Shown in pieces: positions 9,841 to 21,598 of a stretch of DNA of 64,000 bases. Numbering within the stretch: the stretch's first letter is position 1; the number at the start of each line of letters is the position of its first letter. Below the pieces are notes generated by a model. The model was not told the DNA's origin and made no database searches. It saw only the letters and a list, made by a program, of their open reading frames with translations. Source of the DNA: Metaphire vulgaris (lineage: Eukaryota > Annelida > Clitellata > Crassiclitellata > Megascolecidae); assembly GCA_018105865.1 (NCBI GenBank), contig CM030832.1, positions 22,618,486-22,682,485 of the forward strand, written 5' to 3'. A program made the position numbers and the translations under genes.

Positions 9841-11736
9841 TTAGAAATGTTTTGCTGTAGATTTTCGTTTGTAGTCACTGTCCTGTGCTTCACGTATCAG
9901 TGACCAACAGTAGTTTCCGAGCATAGACGGACTCCACTTTCCCTGGTAGCGTTTCTCGATGCTGGCAATGTCTTTGTGAAATCTTTCATCATGTTCATCA
10001 CTGACCGCGCCGAGATTGTCCGGGAAGAGGTCCAAGTGAGAATGAAGGAAATGTATCTTCAGTGACATGTTGCATTTCATTGCCTTGTAAGCTTGTAGCA
10101 GATTTCCAACTTGTTCAACATAGTTTGGCGCCTTGTAGTTGCCAAGAAAGTTAGCAACAACATCCCTAAAGGCTGTCCAGGCAACATGCTCGGCACCCTG
10201 CAGAAGGCCCTCAAAGTGACTGTCCTTGAGCATCTCTCGAATCTGTGGGCCAACAAAACGCCTTCTTTTAGTTTAGCATCCCTGGTGCGTAGAAACCTCT
10301 GTCGTTAGTATGTAAAGGCTTCGCTTTCTTTGTTCATTGCTTTGACAAAGTTTTTCATTAACCCAAGTTTGATGTGCAAAGGTGGGAGATAAATGTTCTT
10401 CGGATCAACGAAAGGATCATGTTTAACGTTCTTCTGTCCTGGAACCAAGTCCCTGCGAGGTGGCCAGACCTTTCTCACATAATGTGAATCTCTAGCTCGG
10501 CTGTCCCACTCGCAAAGAAAGCAGCAGTACTTGGTGTAGCCTAGCTGCAGACCGAGTAGAATTGCAACAACTTTCAGATCTCCACATATATTCCAGTTGT
10601 ATCTCGAGTATTCTATGTGTTTCAATAGCAGCTGCATGTTCTCATATGTTTCCTTCATGTAAGCAGCATGTCCAATGGGTACTGAAGGGTATGAATTGCC
10701 ATTGTGCAGCAAAACAGCCTTTAAACTTAACAGCGACGAGTCAACAAAAAGTCGCCATTCGGATGGATTTTGCTTACAGCCGAAAGCAGAAAGCAATCCA
10801 TCAATGTCAATGCAAAAAGTAAGACTGTCGATTTTTTTGAAGAATCGAGTCAAGTCTTCATGCCGTTTACGAAATACTGAAATTTTTGTACCTGGAGAGA
10901 GCTGATTCCATCCTTGCAACCTAGAGCCAAGCAATTCTGCATGATATTTTGACAAATCTAAGTCTCTGACCAATATTTTTAGTATGGTTAATATTTTTAT
11001 TATTGGGATCTAGGCAATAATGACAAGAATATTAGTTATTAGTTAATATTATGAATATTAGTTTAATATTTTTAGTTTATTACTCCCTCCACATCATTGG
11101 TATGGCGAATGGCAATGAGTTCTGCCTAAGAAATCAAATGAGGATTGCTGGATGTCAATGGCTCAAACTCTGGGTCTTCCGTAGCTGAATCATCAACTAG
11201 CTATCTGCAGCATTTCATCTGTCTCTGCATGCTCGTCCTCGTCCTCCAGTGTCCAAAACTCGGAGGGTTGGAACAGGAAGACTCTCGTCGTGTGGAACTG
11301 GTCTCATTGCCGAGGCAAGGTTAGGATACTCAATAGACTTCCTTTTCTTTGAAGAAAATCCTGTAACATTCGTCATGCAGAAATAGCAATCCGTTACATG
11401 ATTACTCTGCTCCCTCCATATCATTGGTATGGCGAATGGCATGGATGGACGCTTACCTGCAAGCCAAGCTCGCAGACTGGTAGCACAAGATGAACAACAT
11501 ATATGAGGTGCCCATACTTTGTCCTGGTCGCCAATTTTGCATCCAAAGTATAACTCATATCCTTTCTTTATGATTGCTGTCATACTCCGCTTCTGTGATT
11601 TCAACGTAAACTCTCCACAGATGTAGCAGAACGTGTCACTGCTATTGCGACATCGACGCGACATTTCAGAAACTTTAATTAAATTAGTTAATATATTCAA
11701 TTCACAGCCTTTAACTAAACAGTTATATCTCATCAA
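9841..11736 (-). pseudogene. Multicopy Cys-rich transposon-like gene, decayed copy 1
   Basis: Three minus-strand blocks belong to one protein. 11736-11215: MSRRCRN start, then cysteine pairs (CYICG, HICCSSC, CYFC). 10973-10305: LGLQLGYTKYCCFLCEWDSR and LPPLHIKLGLMKNF. 10233-9841: MSLKIHFLHSHLDLFPDNLG, DERFHKDIASIEKRYQGKW and MLGNYCW. I recall this order from a widespread multicopy family of uncharacterised metazoan proteins that behaves like a mobile element; no function is established. The copy is broken. A TAA follows EAFTY at 10305, one T is missing in a T-run around 10260, a frame change occurs near 11265, and a 140-bp piece (about 10975-11120) made of element-derived sequence interrupts the middle. 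A second copy lies at 61850-63030. Confidence 0.6.
10975..11120. repeat. Internal rearranged insert of element-derived pieces
   Basis: ATCATTGGTATGGCGAATGG at 11092-11111 repeats 11423-11442 of the same gene. GATCTAGGCAATAATGACAAG near 11008 repeats the 3' flank at about 9809. The insert breaks the coding region between the EPLTSSNP and VRDLDLSK segments. Confidence 0.6.
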
Positions 11737-11772
11737 ATAGAAAGACTGCAGCTGCTTCCTAGTGCTGCTTGG

Positions 11773-11782
11773 TATTTATATA
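11773..11782 (-). promoter_or_regulatory. Candidate TATA box of the Cys-rich transposon-like gene
   Basis: CTATATAAATACC on the minus strand lies about 40-50 bp upstream of the first coding block. Copy 2 also has a TATATAAGC sequence (61766-61774) before its coding region. Confidence 0.4.
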
Positions 11783-12327
11783 GGCTGCGTAACCATAGCA
11801 ACAATACATGCTAGGCATGTAGTCTTGAAGACAGGTTTGGGCGCGTCTGGGCATGTCTGGACATGCCTAATTATACTAATTTTCAAAATCCATGTAGTTA
11901 AGTGAGCCAGCAGTGCATATTACATTTGTTATGGCGGTCACATAAGATTCTTGCCTAACCTGAATACCCATAACTCAGATAACTCTCGAAAACCACGATT
12001 TTAAAATTCTTATAATTTTAAAATTTAAAATCAGCTTTTTCTCAAAAAACTTACCTGATAGGAAAATTTCAAAATTATTTTTGTAATCAGCATGACAAAA
12101 TCTACCTGGAACACCAGAAATTGCACAGGAAACAAAAACCTTGTTGACCAGTGTTATCTGCTTCGTTTAAACAGAACTATTAGTTTAAAACACCTTAAAT
12201 ATTTGTTCATAATTCAAAGCAGTCAAGCAGATATCACTGTATACAAAATACATGTATTGAAAATGTCTATTGAAGTTCCTCGAAGTTTCAAGATATCTTA
12301 CCCTCTCTGTGTGTGTGTGTCCTCTGA

Positions 12328-12331
<4 letters not shown>
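11783..12331. other. No gene recognised
   Basis: AT-rich flank between the transposon-like gene and the CT tract. A plus-strand frame running into the CT tract has no family signature. Confidence 0.4.

Positions 12332-12403
<72 letters not shown>
12332..12403 (+). repeat. (CT)n microsatellite
   Basis: An uninterrupted CT tract of about 36 units downstream of the Toll-like receptor 3' end. Its Ser/Leu and Arg/Glu frames are composition artefacts. Confidence 0.95.
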
Positions 12404-12405
<2 letters not shown>

Positions 12406-12757
12406 GACACCTCACTGTCAGTTGCTAATCGTTTGAAAGGAATAATTTCACGAAGACGATGCACACAGATTAAACAAAAACTTTGACGTTGTTTTATAAT
12501 ATTGCAAATGCTTTACTGTACATAATCATGGAAACAGATATTTGCACCGGCTGATAATGTATATATTTTTCTAATAAATCTGTGAAACAATATTCAAAAG
12601 CGAAGCCATTGTGAAATTCTGGAATACAGGACGCCTAGGTACATGGGGTCGTTTCTGAGCACAGTTACACCAGCAACAATTACGCTGCATTCTTGACTTG
12701 GATACTGAAGAAATGCAAAACATCCGACCTTATACTACTCAGAGATCAAAAGAAATT

Positions 12758-13291
12758 TTAAATGTTTTCTTGCGATACAAACAGCTCTCGCGGCGGAGTT
12801 TCGTTGACGATACTTGATGCGCTGCTTGTCAAGGCCTGACGCAATTTCCCCCAAAACAGTTGCTGCCCAAAAGGATTCTCCGTCCATTCAACGTAGGTCT
12901 TCCTCTGCATCTGCAGCTGAAGTCTCGGGTTCATGTTGATTTCAGCGATTTCCTCCAAAAGCACCAGAATCAAGTTGTCTCGGTCTTCTTCGAACAGCTT
13001 CGTCTGAGCCATCGTCATTTCGAAGTGACACCACTGATATGACGAGAAAGCGTTTGACACAACCATCAGCGTCTTACGACTCTTCTCAATGCTGTCGATG
13101 ATGTTTGTGACGATGTCACGACCGATCATCCAGTCTCTGTGATGGAGGCACAGACGTAGGTTGAATTCATTCTCCAGCATTTGACAGAGAGTGTTGACGA
13201 CCCAGGCGTTGTCGGATTCACTGTAGCTAACGAATGCGTCGAATTCGTATTCAGTGCCATCCAAGAGCTCCTGAAGGCGTTTCGCCTTGCT
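12758..13291 (-). CDS. Toll-like receptor, exon 2 (TIR domain)
   Basis: The exon opens after a TTTTAG acceptor (AG at 13293-13292) in phase 0 with SKAKRLQELLDGTEYEFDAF and ends at a stop at 12758, 177 residues. TIR features seen: box 1 FDAFVSYSESD; box 2 around RLCLHHRDWMIGRDIVTNII; a cysteine-containing core (YQWCHFEMTMAQ); and a C-terminal FW in box 3 (QQLFWGKLRQAL). TIR domains recruit TIR adaptors such as MyD88 to start NF-kB signalling (family knowledge). The joined protein has about 678 residues with exon 1. The arrangement RD..IG in place of RD..PG in the BB loop is noteworthy, because Pro at this site matters for signalling in vertebrate TLRs. Confidence 0.92.
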   Translation of the reverse strand, partial: SKAKRLQELLDGTEYEFDAFVSYSESDNAWVVNTLCQMLENEFNLRLCLHHRDWMIGRDIVTNIIDSIEKSRKTLMVVSNAFSSYQWCHFEMTMAQTKLFEEDRDNLILVLLEEIAEINMNPRLQLQMQRKTYVEWTENPFGQQLFWGKLRQALTSSASSIVNETPPRELFVSQENI

Positions 13292-13378
13292 CTAAAATAG
13301 CAGTTAGAGAAGACGTTTGACATGAATAGAATTATTGTACAGTAATAATAACTCTGAATATCTTATAACGCACTCTAT

Positions 13379-13720
13379 ATGCACTATATGCGATCGAGAA
13401 TTTTCTATAAAATTAACTCTCTAGTGGCTAGTTGTCTCCGAGGAGAAGCTCCGCTATACCTGATCAATGACTGTCGCCTTGTCTGCGCAACTCAAAGATC
13501 CATGGTGCTAATATCGGACGATCAAGATTACTTTCTTCTATGCGAACTCACAGGAAAATTGGAGACAGGGCCTTCAGCGCGTCTGGTTCTCGCAATTGGA
13601 ACTCCCTTCCGAAGTCCTAATACGGGATCATACTGTTTCGCGTGCAGTCTTTTTGAGCAGACTGAAGATGCACTTTTCGGTTTAGATTTTAACTCTGCAT
13701 TAGCGGAGCATTTGAAAAAT
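13379..13720 (+). mobile_element. LINE C-terminal fragment in the TLR intron
   Basis: Plus-strand frames give KINSLVASCLRGEAPLYL, then NDCRLV and, after a frame change, AFSASGSRNWNSLPKS. This is the usual end of CR1/L2-like reverse transcriptases (K..LV..CL.G.AP.YL, then F.VA..RLWNSLP). It is frameshifted and 5'-truncated. A short tract of ATCT repeats follows, consistent with a LINE tail. Confidence 0.7.
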
Positions 13721-14070
13721 GGCGCCCTGCAATTTAGTATCTATCTATCTCTATGCACGCTGTGAGCATCTAAAAATCAAAATTATATATAAACACACTG
13801 AGATGATCCATCAAAAGCATGATGTCCATTGGGGTATGGGTATTGATACTTTTGCTGCTTGAGGGTGCGTCGATATAAAGATACAATCGAGTGTATAAGG
13901 GATATGGTTGGTTTGCAGCTGACAGATGATGCAGTAAAATACCGCAGCAATCCTTTTTACTGAAGTATAAGGGGAAATCGCTATTTTTCTCTGATTGTAT
14001 AGTAAATGTGCGCTTGAGGTCTGAGGTTATGGATATGATGCAATGAATGTTATGTTAGTTGAATAGGTAT

Positions 14071-14489
14071 GGGGCTGTCCATTAATTACGTCAACAATTT
14101 AGGGGGAGAGGGTTTGAAAAAGTTTGACAGTTGTTGACAGGGGACAGTTGTTGACAGTTGTCAAGAGAAGTTGACGTCAACAATTTCACTTTTTACAAAT
14201 AATCAAAAACTAGAAAATTTCATGGAATACTACTTATTATAATGGGAAAAAGCATGACAGAAAAGGCCATAACCATCACAATTTGACACTCGACGAGCAA
14301 AAATGGAATAATGGTCATCATCGCAAAAGATATTAACCTTGTTATTGGGACCTGTCATTGATCTGGGGAAGGGGGGGTCACAAGTTTTTGACGTAATTAT
14401 GGAGGGGTTAACTGAAATTTGACAGTTGTAGACAAGAGGAGGGGTCACAAATTGCCCAAAAATTGTTGACATAATTAATGGACAGCTCC
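14071..14489. mobile_element. TIR element with 3-bp target duplication (GGGGCTGTCCATTAATTACG)
   Basis: Ends GGGGCTGTCCATTAATTACG and, on the other strand, GGAGCTGTCCATTAATTATG are flanked by TAT on both sides. The 419-bp interior is non-coding. The same family appears at 25511, 38824, 39263 and 41846. A 3-bp duplication would fit a PIF/Harbinger-type origin, but that class is my inference. Confidence 0.75.
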
Positions 14490-14709
14490 TATTTGAATTT
14501 TGTTTGTTTGTTTTACTTGGCTGTACTGTGTAAAGTGTGTGTTTTATTTGTTTACTATTAGTTTATTATTGTTTTTTGTTCTATTTGATGCTGTGCTTGT
14601 TACGAAACAAAGATAATTATATTTCCATTTCCATTTTTATATTTCCATTTTATGTCCTTTTTGTGAATCAGTTAGATGTATAATGATAGAAAGCAGTCGC
14701 ACTAAATAC

Positions 14710-16212
14710 CTTCGTCTTGAATAGCCAGTATCTTATGAACCATCGCTGGCTGTAGAGAAAAGAGGTGATCGTTGTCGACATAACGATCGCCAAAGATAAC
14801 AGGAATGTCATGAGAAGTGTCCAATTGTTGTCAACACTAAAACATTCTAAAGCTGTTGGTCGAGTCAATGCAGAGATTCTGAGGTCTTTTCTATCCGGTG
14901 GACCTGCACAGGCTGTTTTGCTTGGATGTCGAAGAGTTACGTTGGTGTTACGGAGCCATTGGCGAAACCAGACGAGGTTGCATTCGCAGTAGAACGGATT
15001 TCCAGAGACGTCTACCACGTTCAGACTTTTCCACATTGTCTGTGGAAACGATGTCACATTGATAGTTGCTATCGAATTCCTGCCTAAATTCAGCACTTTG
15101 AGGGAAAGATTGTTCCAGAGTTCTGCGCTCAGTGATTTAATATCATTTCCACTGACGTCAAATCGACGCAAGTTCGGAAGAAAAACTGTAAAATTTCTCA
15201 AGGACATCTCATCTAGTTGTGTTTCTGCTAAATTCAGTTCCAGTAAGTTGTTCTGGGAAGAGAGTGGATACACCGCTATACGCAATCCCGTGGAATGCGC
15301 TAAATTCAACGTTTTTAGAGTTGAGATGTTATTCAACATGTTAACATGACACTTCTTACCAGGTATGGGTTTAAACTTGCAATGAGCAATGCTTAGATAT
15401 TCAAGTGTGCTTGACTGAAAGGCATTGCAGTTTATTTGATTTATGGGGTTCTCGTCTAGCACCAAACGTTTTAACGTAGTCATTTTAATGAAGTTGTCAG
15501 GTATATTATACATTCTGTTACCAGTCAGGTCTAAAATTTTCATAGTGTGAACAAGTCTTATGGAATCGTTCTTTGCGATTTGCTGGATATCATTTCTCGC
15601 CAAATTGAGATGTTTCAAGTTTGGCAGAAGCCATTTTCTGCTCTGATTCGTTAGGAATTGGGGGAATACCTTAAGTTGGTTCCTTGCAAACGACAAAGTT
15701 TCTAAACGCGTAAGATTAATAAAGAATCGCTCTTTAAACGTGGATATCGACTGTGTTCTTGTGAGATGAAGCTCTTCAAGGTTTATCAGACGAGAAAATA
15801 CTCCTTCTGGAAAGTTTACAGTATTGTAGGATAAATTGAGAAACTTAAGTCGAACAAGTGTGTCGAAGCATCCGCTTGGTATTGTGCCAAGTTTGCAGCA
15901 ACTGAGATCAAGATAAACGAGATTCACCAACGAAGCAAATGCATTCGGCTTAATTTTCATATAGTAATTTTTAGTTAAAATCAGGCGTGTTGTTTCACTC
16001 TTTAGTCCGGGAGGCACCACATGGCATTTGCAATTGTAGCAATTAACAGTGACATTGCCTTTGCTTTTGGTTACACTGCAAGGAATTTTGCACCCAATGC
16101 TCAAGTTCCTTTTTTCAGTTTCCATTCGTCCCGTGGAATCGATGCTGATCATAATACTCGTGACAGCAGCCACAAGAATTGCAAGCTTCACAGTTCTAAT
16201 ATGCCTATCCAT
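14710..16212 (-). CDS. Toll-like receptor, exon 1 (LRR ectodomain and membrane segment)
   Basis: Exon 1 encodes about 501 residues. A hydrophobic stretch near residues 9-23 (KLAILVAAVTSIMISI) is the probable signal peptide. A Cys-rich N-terminal cap follows (CKIPC, CYNCKC). About a dozen leucine-rich repeats follow (LVYLDLSCCKLGTIP, LKFLNLSYNTV, MKILDLTGNRMYNIP, LKVLNLGRNSI). A single C-terminal cysteine cap (NPFYCECNLVWFRQWLRN with later CAGP and LECF) sits just before the membrane segment WTLLMTFLLSLAIVM. The cytoplasmic FKTK is joined to exon 2. One C-terminal cap next to the membrane is the vertebrate-type TLR layout. The start is the first Met before the signal peptide. The ectodomain is short compared with typical TLRs. 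Ligand unknown. Confidence 0.93.
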
Positions 16213-17472
16213 GGTTGAATCCGCTCTTTCGTGCGTTCTCAGCCGTGCTGATAAACGACTTTCTTTAATGCTTCATCACTTTCAACATAAAGTGACCACA
16301 AATACACAAGCGCAAACAATTAGGCATGAACAAGGTCAAGGATAGCGTCGTGAGTTCACTTTACCAGCAATCCAAATCCAACATTGAAATTATGTTTCGT
16401 GTCTTGAGCATGGCCTATACAAATAGAACATGACGCAGAGAAAATGTTACCGTAACTCCAGGGAAACGCTAAGTGAAATTTTACCACAGAATAATCCAGT
16501 TTCAAAATTTTGAAAGCATAAGTGGGAAATATTTTTCGAAAATCAATATTTACCATCATATCAAGAATGCAGATTCAGTCATAAGGCATAACATGTAACT
16601 GTTGAATTATAATTATAAGAATAAACGAAAAACTAATGAAAATTACTATTTTTCTGGAGATAATTCTGAAATTCAGCCGTGAAGAAAGAATGCTTGTGGT
16701 GTTCGGTAAATGGTTTTAAAAGGTAATCTTTTCGTTCCAGTTTTTGCAAGTGAGTGGATGCAGCACCAAGATTAACCAATTTGAGAAAATTTTGAAAGGT
16801 TTTAGACTGCATTAAATACAAAGACAATGCCTCAGATATCATTTCTGATATAAATATTACAAATATTCGATCAAATACAAGAAACTATTCAGTGGGATGA
16901 AACCACATATAGGCCTACAGTCCCAAGCAAATCAACTTCGTGCTTTTAAACGTGTGTTTATGGTTTTAACAGTGTTCAAAGATATAGTATAGTATACATA
17001 CCAGTTTATGATATCAAATTACTTTTCCGCAATTTTGGAATATGCAGATCTAAATTTGAGTTTTCATGAGAGAACAGGAAAGAATATCCCATTTAAATAC
17101 GAGCGCACACAATCAATGACCATCATATTCCAGTATTTTATCTATTCTACTTCCCCATCCTAATATAGCATGGGTCGAAATAGAGCAAAACCGAAACTAT
17201 TCTTCGTGTCCTTTTGAAAGTTTACTGTCAGTTTATCGCCTTCCGCGTGAAAAGCAAAATAAAACAATAAGCCTGGTATAGTGGTAACCCTAACCACTGT
17301 ACTGGTGATAAATTTAAGTATCTTTTGCCGAAATGTTAAATGTATTATTAGGCTACTATTATTTGCAATCTATGAAGCGCAGTAGCCCACTTAGCCATCA
17401 GCCAAAACCAAAGCGCTGTAGAATCAGCAGTCAAATATACTATCTTGTAAACAAGTGCGTTTTAGGTCTTTG
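16213..17472. other. Upstream flank of the TLR gene; no gene recognised
   Basis: About 1.26 kb. The TLR promoter should lie here, but I see no convincing TATA element or regulatory array. Short frames have no signatures. Confidence 0.5.
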
Positions 17473-17706
17473 CAGTGGCGTAGCGAGGGGGCGGTGGAGG
17501 CGAACCGCCCCGGGCGGTACTTGCTCTAGGGGCGGCATTTTTGAGAAAACCCTTTTTTGTATTTGAAAAATTTTAGGAAGTAGCGATAAGGTTTTTTGCT
17601 TGTCAAGAATTTTAGCAAGTTGCGACGATAAGGTTTTTTTGCCTGTCAAGAATTTAACGAAAAAGCGGCAATTTTTTAGCCCCGGGCGTGCCTCGCTACG
17701 CCACTG
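17473..17706. mobile_element. hAT-type MITE (CAGTGGCGTAGC ends)
   Basis: A 234-bp element, CAGTGGCGTAGCGAGG to CCTCGCTACGCCACTG, with GGTCTTTG duplicated on both sides (17465-17472, 17707-17714). It carries two units of the TTTTTTGCTTGTCAAG-type motif (17593 and 17636). Confidence 0.93.
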
Positions 17707-17714
17707 GGTCTTTG

Positions 17715-18425
17715 GCAAACTTATCGGTAGAAGTAATCCCGGTCAGTGCATCAGGGAGCGCAATCCACAGAAGTGGGTTTCCATGAGTCATTGAACGTTC
17801 GCCAAACTTCCGAGTCCTGGCCGGAGGAGGAACGTACTGTAGGCTACAGCCGGAGGCGGCTGTTGATGTTGAATAGCTTTGCGAAATTGAAAACAAGAAA
17901 CCTCGTGACTATGAGTCACGAACATTAGACTGTTTTCTGATTCAGGAATTGGTGGTCTCTCGGCTATATAATAGTCTACTAACTTCTGTCTCAATCGTCA
18001 CCACCTTACTTACCGATTTTATTGAAATTCTGAAAGCCTCGAATTAGTACCTGTCTATCCGCCCGCCGTGAATTTCTTGCTCTCGCTGATCTGAGCTGAC
18101 CATTCTGGCTCAATCTGACTCTGACAATTCTAATTCGATTTTTGATTTGGCACGCCATTGGCTGATGCTACAGTGTATATGCATTATGGCACCATTGAGG
18201 TTGATGTAGCCTATTGTAGGCCTATAAAAACCTACATACGGTTTCTTTGTGTAACAAACAAGCAATAGGCCTATGTTTACTTATTTACTTGTGCGCCATT
18301 GTGAATGCGCAATGCAATATAGCCCTCAAGCGGTACAGTCAAGCACATTTTTGAATTGTGAATTTCGAATGTGTTTGAGATGAAGTTTTTTGGTCCAGAA
18401 ATACATCGCTAGGTGGCGTCGATAT
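17715..18425. other. No gene recognised
   Basis: Non-coding, with two TAGGCCTA palindromes (18217, 18266) and no other structure I can assign. Confidence 0.45.
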
Positions 18426-18429
18426 AGAG

Positions 18430-19960
18430 GAACAGCAAACAGTTGAAAGCGAAGAACTAGGACCAGGACTGGTGAAAGAAGAAATTCTGAATGCATTAGA
18501 AGAGATGAAAAACAACAAAGCAGAAGGAGTGGACCACATACCAGCAGAAGCAATAAAGATACTAGGAGAGAATGCAACAAACGAACTGGTCGAAATCTGC
18601 CAACAAATCTATATGACAGGAGAATGGCTGAACGATTTTCTACAATCAATAATGATTCCGATTAAAAAGAAAGTAAATGCAATGGAATGCGAGGACCATA
18701 GAACTATCAGTCTATTATGCCATGCGGCGAAAGATAATACTCAAGGTCATTACAAAAAGAGTACAAGCGAAAACAGATGTAATAGGATTCCTTGGAGAGG
18801 ATCAGTTTGGGTTTCGGAAGGGGAAAGGAACACGGGATGCAATCGGATGCTTAAGAATGCTAAGTGAGAGAAGACTTCAAAATGGAAAAATATCTATATA
18901 TGCTTCGTGGATTACGAAAAAGCGTTTGACAGAGTAGACTGGAGGATTTTGATGAGAGCACTGAAAAGGGTGGGAGTGGATTGGAGAGACAGAAGACTGA
19001 TAGCAAACCTATACCTTGGACAGTCAGTGAAGGTGAGAATAGAGAGGAGAACTGAGTGAATCATGTATGATTGGCAGAGGAGTAAGGCAGGGATGTCCAC
19101 TGTTTGCTGCTGTTTAACATATACATCGAAGAATTAGTACAAGAGGCGATGGAGAATACAGATAAGGAGTAAAAGTCGGAGGAGTACTACTAAAGGCGCT
19201 GCGCTTCGCAGACGATCAGGCCATGCTAGCAAGCAATCAAAAAGGGCTTCAGGAAGTAATGGATAAACTGATACAAGTGTCAGAAAATTATGGAATGAGA
19301 ATCAATACAAAAAGACTAAAGTTATGGTAATAAGTAAAAAGAAGGAATGAGAGTGGAAATAAAGGTTTATGGACAGATCATAGAGCAAGTGAAGGAATTT
19401 AGCTATCTAGGAAGTCTGATAACAACCGATGCCAGATGCAATAAAGAGATAAGAAGACGTATAGCAATAGCAAAAAGAAGCTTTTACAAGAGAAAGGAGC
19501 TGATGCAAAGTAAACTAAAACTAAACCTAAAAAGAGATTGGTAAAAACATTGATATGGAGTGTGGCGTTGTATGGGGCGGAGACGTGGACAATGAGAAAG
19601 GAAGATATAAAACGATTAGAGGCTTTTGAAATGTGGATTTGGAGGAAAATGCTAAAAGTAAAATACACAGAGCATAAGACAAACGAGGAAGTCATGAAGG
19701 AGATAGAAGAAGAAAGAAGCCTGATAGATACAATCCGGAAAAGGCAGAGAAATTGGATGGGACATGTCCTCCGGCATGACTCTTTACTAAGAACAATAAT
19801 CGAAGGAAAAATAGAGGGAAAGAGAGTGAGAGGTAGACCGAGAAAGATGATGTTGGAGTGGATGATGAATAAAGGATATCAGGAACTCAAAGAAGAAGCA
19901 AGCAATCGATCGGAGTGGAATAACTGGATACCTGGACCTGTCGAGAGACAGAAACACTGA
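18430..19960 (+). pseudogene. Non-LTR retrotransposon reverse transcriptase, frameshifted
   Basis: Successive plus-strand frames make up one reverse transcriptase: EEMKNNKAEGVDHIPAEAIK, GEDQFGFRKGKGTRDAI, FVDYEKAFDRVDW, GVRQGCP, LRFADDQAML (catalytic ADD), FSYLGSLITTDARCNKEI, LYGAETWTMRKEDIKRLEAF, RNWMGHVLRHD and EGKRVRGRPRKMM. The C-terminal order from YLGS through GHVLR to RGRPR belongs to a widespread arthropod/mollusc/cnidarian endonuclease-RT group whose clade name I do not assign. No endonuclease domain is recognised upstream. At least five frame changes and several stops show that it is dead. A related C-terminus lies at 54188-54830 (minus), and a piece at 35206-35372 (minus). Confidence 0.85.
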
Positions 19961-20189
19961 TGATGAGGTGGCGCCGCGTGTGGCTGCCAAAGAATTTCGA
20001 TCGTGTGATTAAATGCTGTTTCTGCCGGATTATTTCTTCGTTCGGCTTCTTACGATGCACTAAAATTTGTACTGTTCGACTGTCCGTCCGGAAATAGTAC
20101 CGATTTTATAATTATTTGAGTGACTTTGGTGAAATTTGGATGAAACGGATCTGTGTTATCATCAACACCGTTAGCATTTTGAATATCAC

Positions 20190-20522
20190 GATTAATGAAG
20201 ATGGCCGCCGCAACGTTTCTCAGCTGGATTTTTGAGGATTTTGAGACCGCGCCGTCGAAGGATCATTCTGAACGTTCGTTTTAATTTCTTTTCTTGTCAG
20301 CCCGTACAATGTATCAGTGCGGAGCTGTGCACAAGGTATGCACTGCGGGCGAGCTCAATGATTAGATATACTCATGGCGAGTTACTTCAGTTCCTGACTG
20401 GTGCCGCAAGTCATTGACAGAATTCTCGAACTAAACATATACAAAGGTGCAGCAGTCGCCTAAATAACGCTCCTCGCCACCGTGGCAAGCGTGCTGGACG
20501 GCGATGTTATAGACCAGTTATC
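20190..20522 (+). mobile_element. Putative 5' region of the CR1/L2-like LINE
   Basis: A GC-richer stretch beginning near AAGATGGCCGCCGCAACG precedes the endonuclease frame without another assignable gene. It probably forms the 5' UTR or start of the LINE at 20523-23594. Confidence 0.35.
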
Positions 20523-21485
20523 GTGCAAGCTACGAATGGAGCATACACCTTTGCGAATTTTCCTAGATGGAACCTTCCTGAACGAGAGGCTCGTCGTCCA
20601 CCGCTGGTTTCACCTGTGCGCTGCCTCCGCCATGCTGTTACTATCGACAAAGCCTTGACGTTCGGTCTCATAAACATTCGCTCGCTGACCAATAAGCTGG
20701 ATGATCTGCTAGAAATTTGTCGAGATCGACAGATCCGGGTTATAAGTCTGTTCGAGACTTGGCACGACCCGAATTCCGCCTGGATCGGCCGCCTTCTCTC
20801 TGATGGATTCCAGGTAGTGGAACAGGCGCACCCACGATCTCCTGGCGATAGTGAACGTCTAACCACCAATCATGGCGGTGTCGCCATCTGTGCTATTACT
20901 GGGATACGCTTGGTATAAGGGTCGACATTCCGATTTCCGAGGAAAGTCCAGACCTTCGAATTCGTTTGTGCACGAGTTTTCTCTGAACTGTCCTGCGTGC
21001 TGGTTGTAATATACAGACCTGGATCATCTGCTGTTAATCAACTCTTCTTCGCGGAATTGTCCAACTTGCTGGGGGATCTGGCGTCGCTTACTGATCCGAT
21101 CTACGTGGTGGGCGATTTGAATGTACGACTTGACCGAGACAATGACGCAGCAAGTCGTCAACTGAATGAACTTTTTAATTCATATAACATTACTTACAAC
21201 AACACGGAATCGACGCATACTGAGGGCGGTATGTTAGACGTTGTTGCGTTCCACAAAGACATTTCGCCGCCATCGGTAAATGTGGTCGACGTAGGACTCT
21301 CAGACCATCACCTGTTGTTATGGAACGTACCGCTTACTCGACCCTGCCCGGTCTACGCCTCATCCACTCGACGAACATGGGGCAAGCTGGACTCTATTAC
21401 TTTTCGGAGAGAACTTGCGCTCTCTCCACTCTGCCATCCTGAAGCGTGGTCAATGATGGATGTGGAGGAGGTGGCAAACCTTTAA
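20523..21485 (+). pseudogene. LINE endonuclease domain (CR1/L2-like)
   Basis: Two consecutive frames form an apurinic-type endonuclease. The first gives LTFGLINIRSLTNKLDDL and then SLFETWHDPNS (the ETW motif). The second gives VVIYRPGSSAVNQLFF, YVVGDLNVRLDRDND (GDLN motif) and VVDVGLSDHHLLLWNV (the SDH motif). These match the catalytic order of non-LTR EN domains that nick target DNA. A stop after GIRLV (20918) and a frame change separate the parts, so it is inactive. It continues into the reverse transcriptase at 21599. Confidence 0.88.
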
Positions 21486-21598
21486 AACTGTCAGATTATC
21501 AACATCCTGGACAGGTTGATTCCGACGAGAACAGTACCTTGCCAGCGCCGCTCCTCAGACCCTTTGTATGATGAGGAATTTCGGGATGCTAAAAAGCC

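Larger units (their letters stand above)
13292..14709 (-). other. Intron of the Toll-like receptor gene
   Basis: The donor AAG|GTATTT (GT at 14709-14708) and acceptor TTTTAG|AGC (13293-13292) are both phase 0. The 1418-bp intron contains a LINE fragment (13379-13720) and a terminal-inverted-repeat element (14071-14489). Confidence 0.85.
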
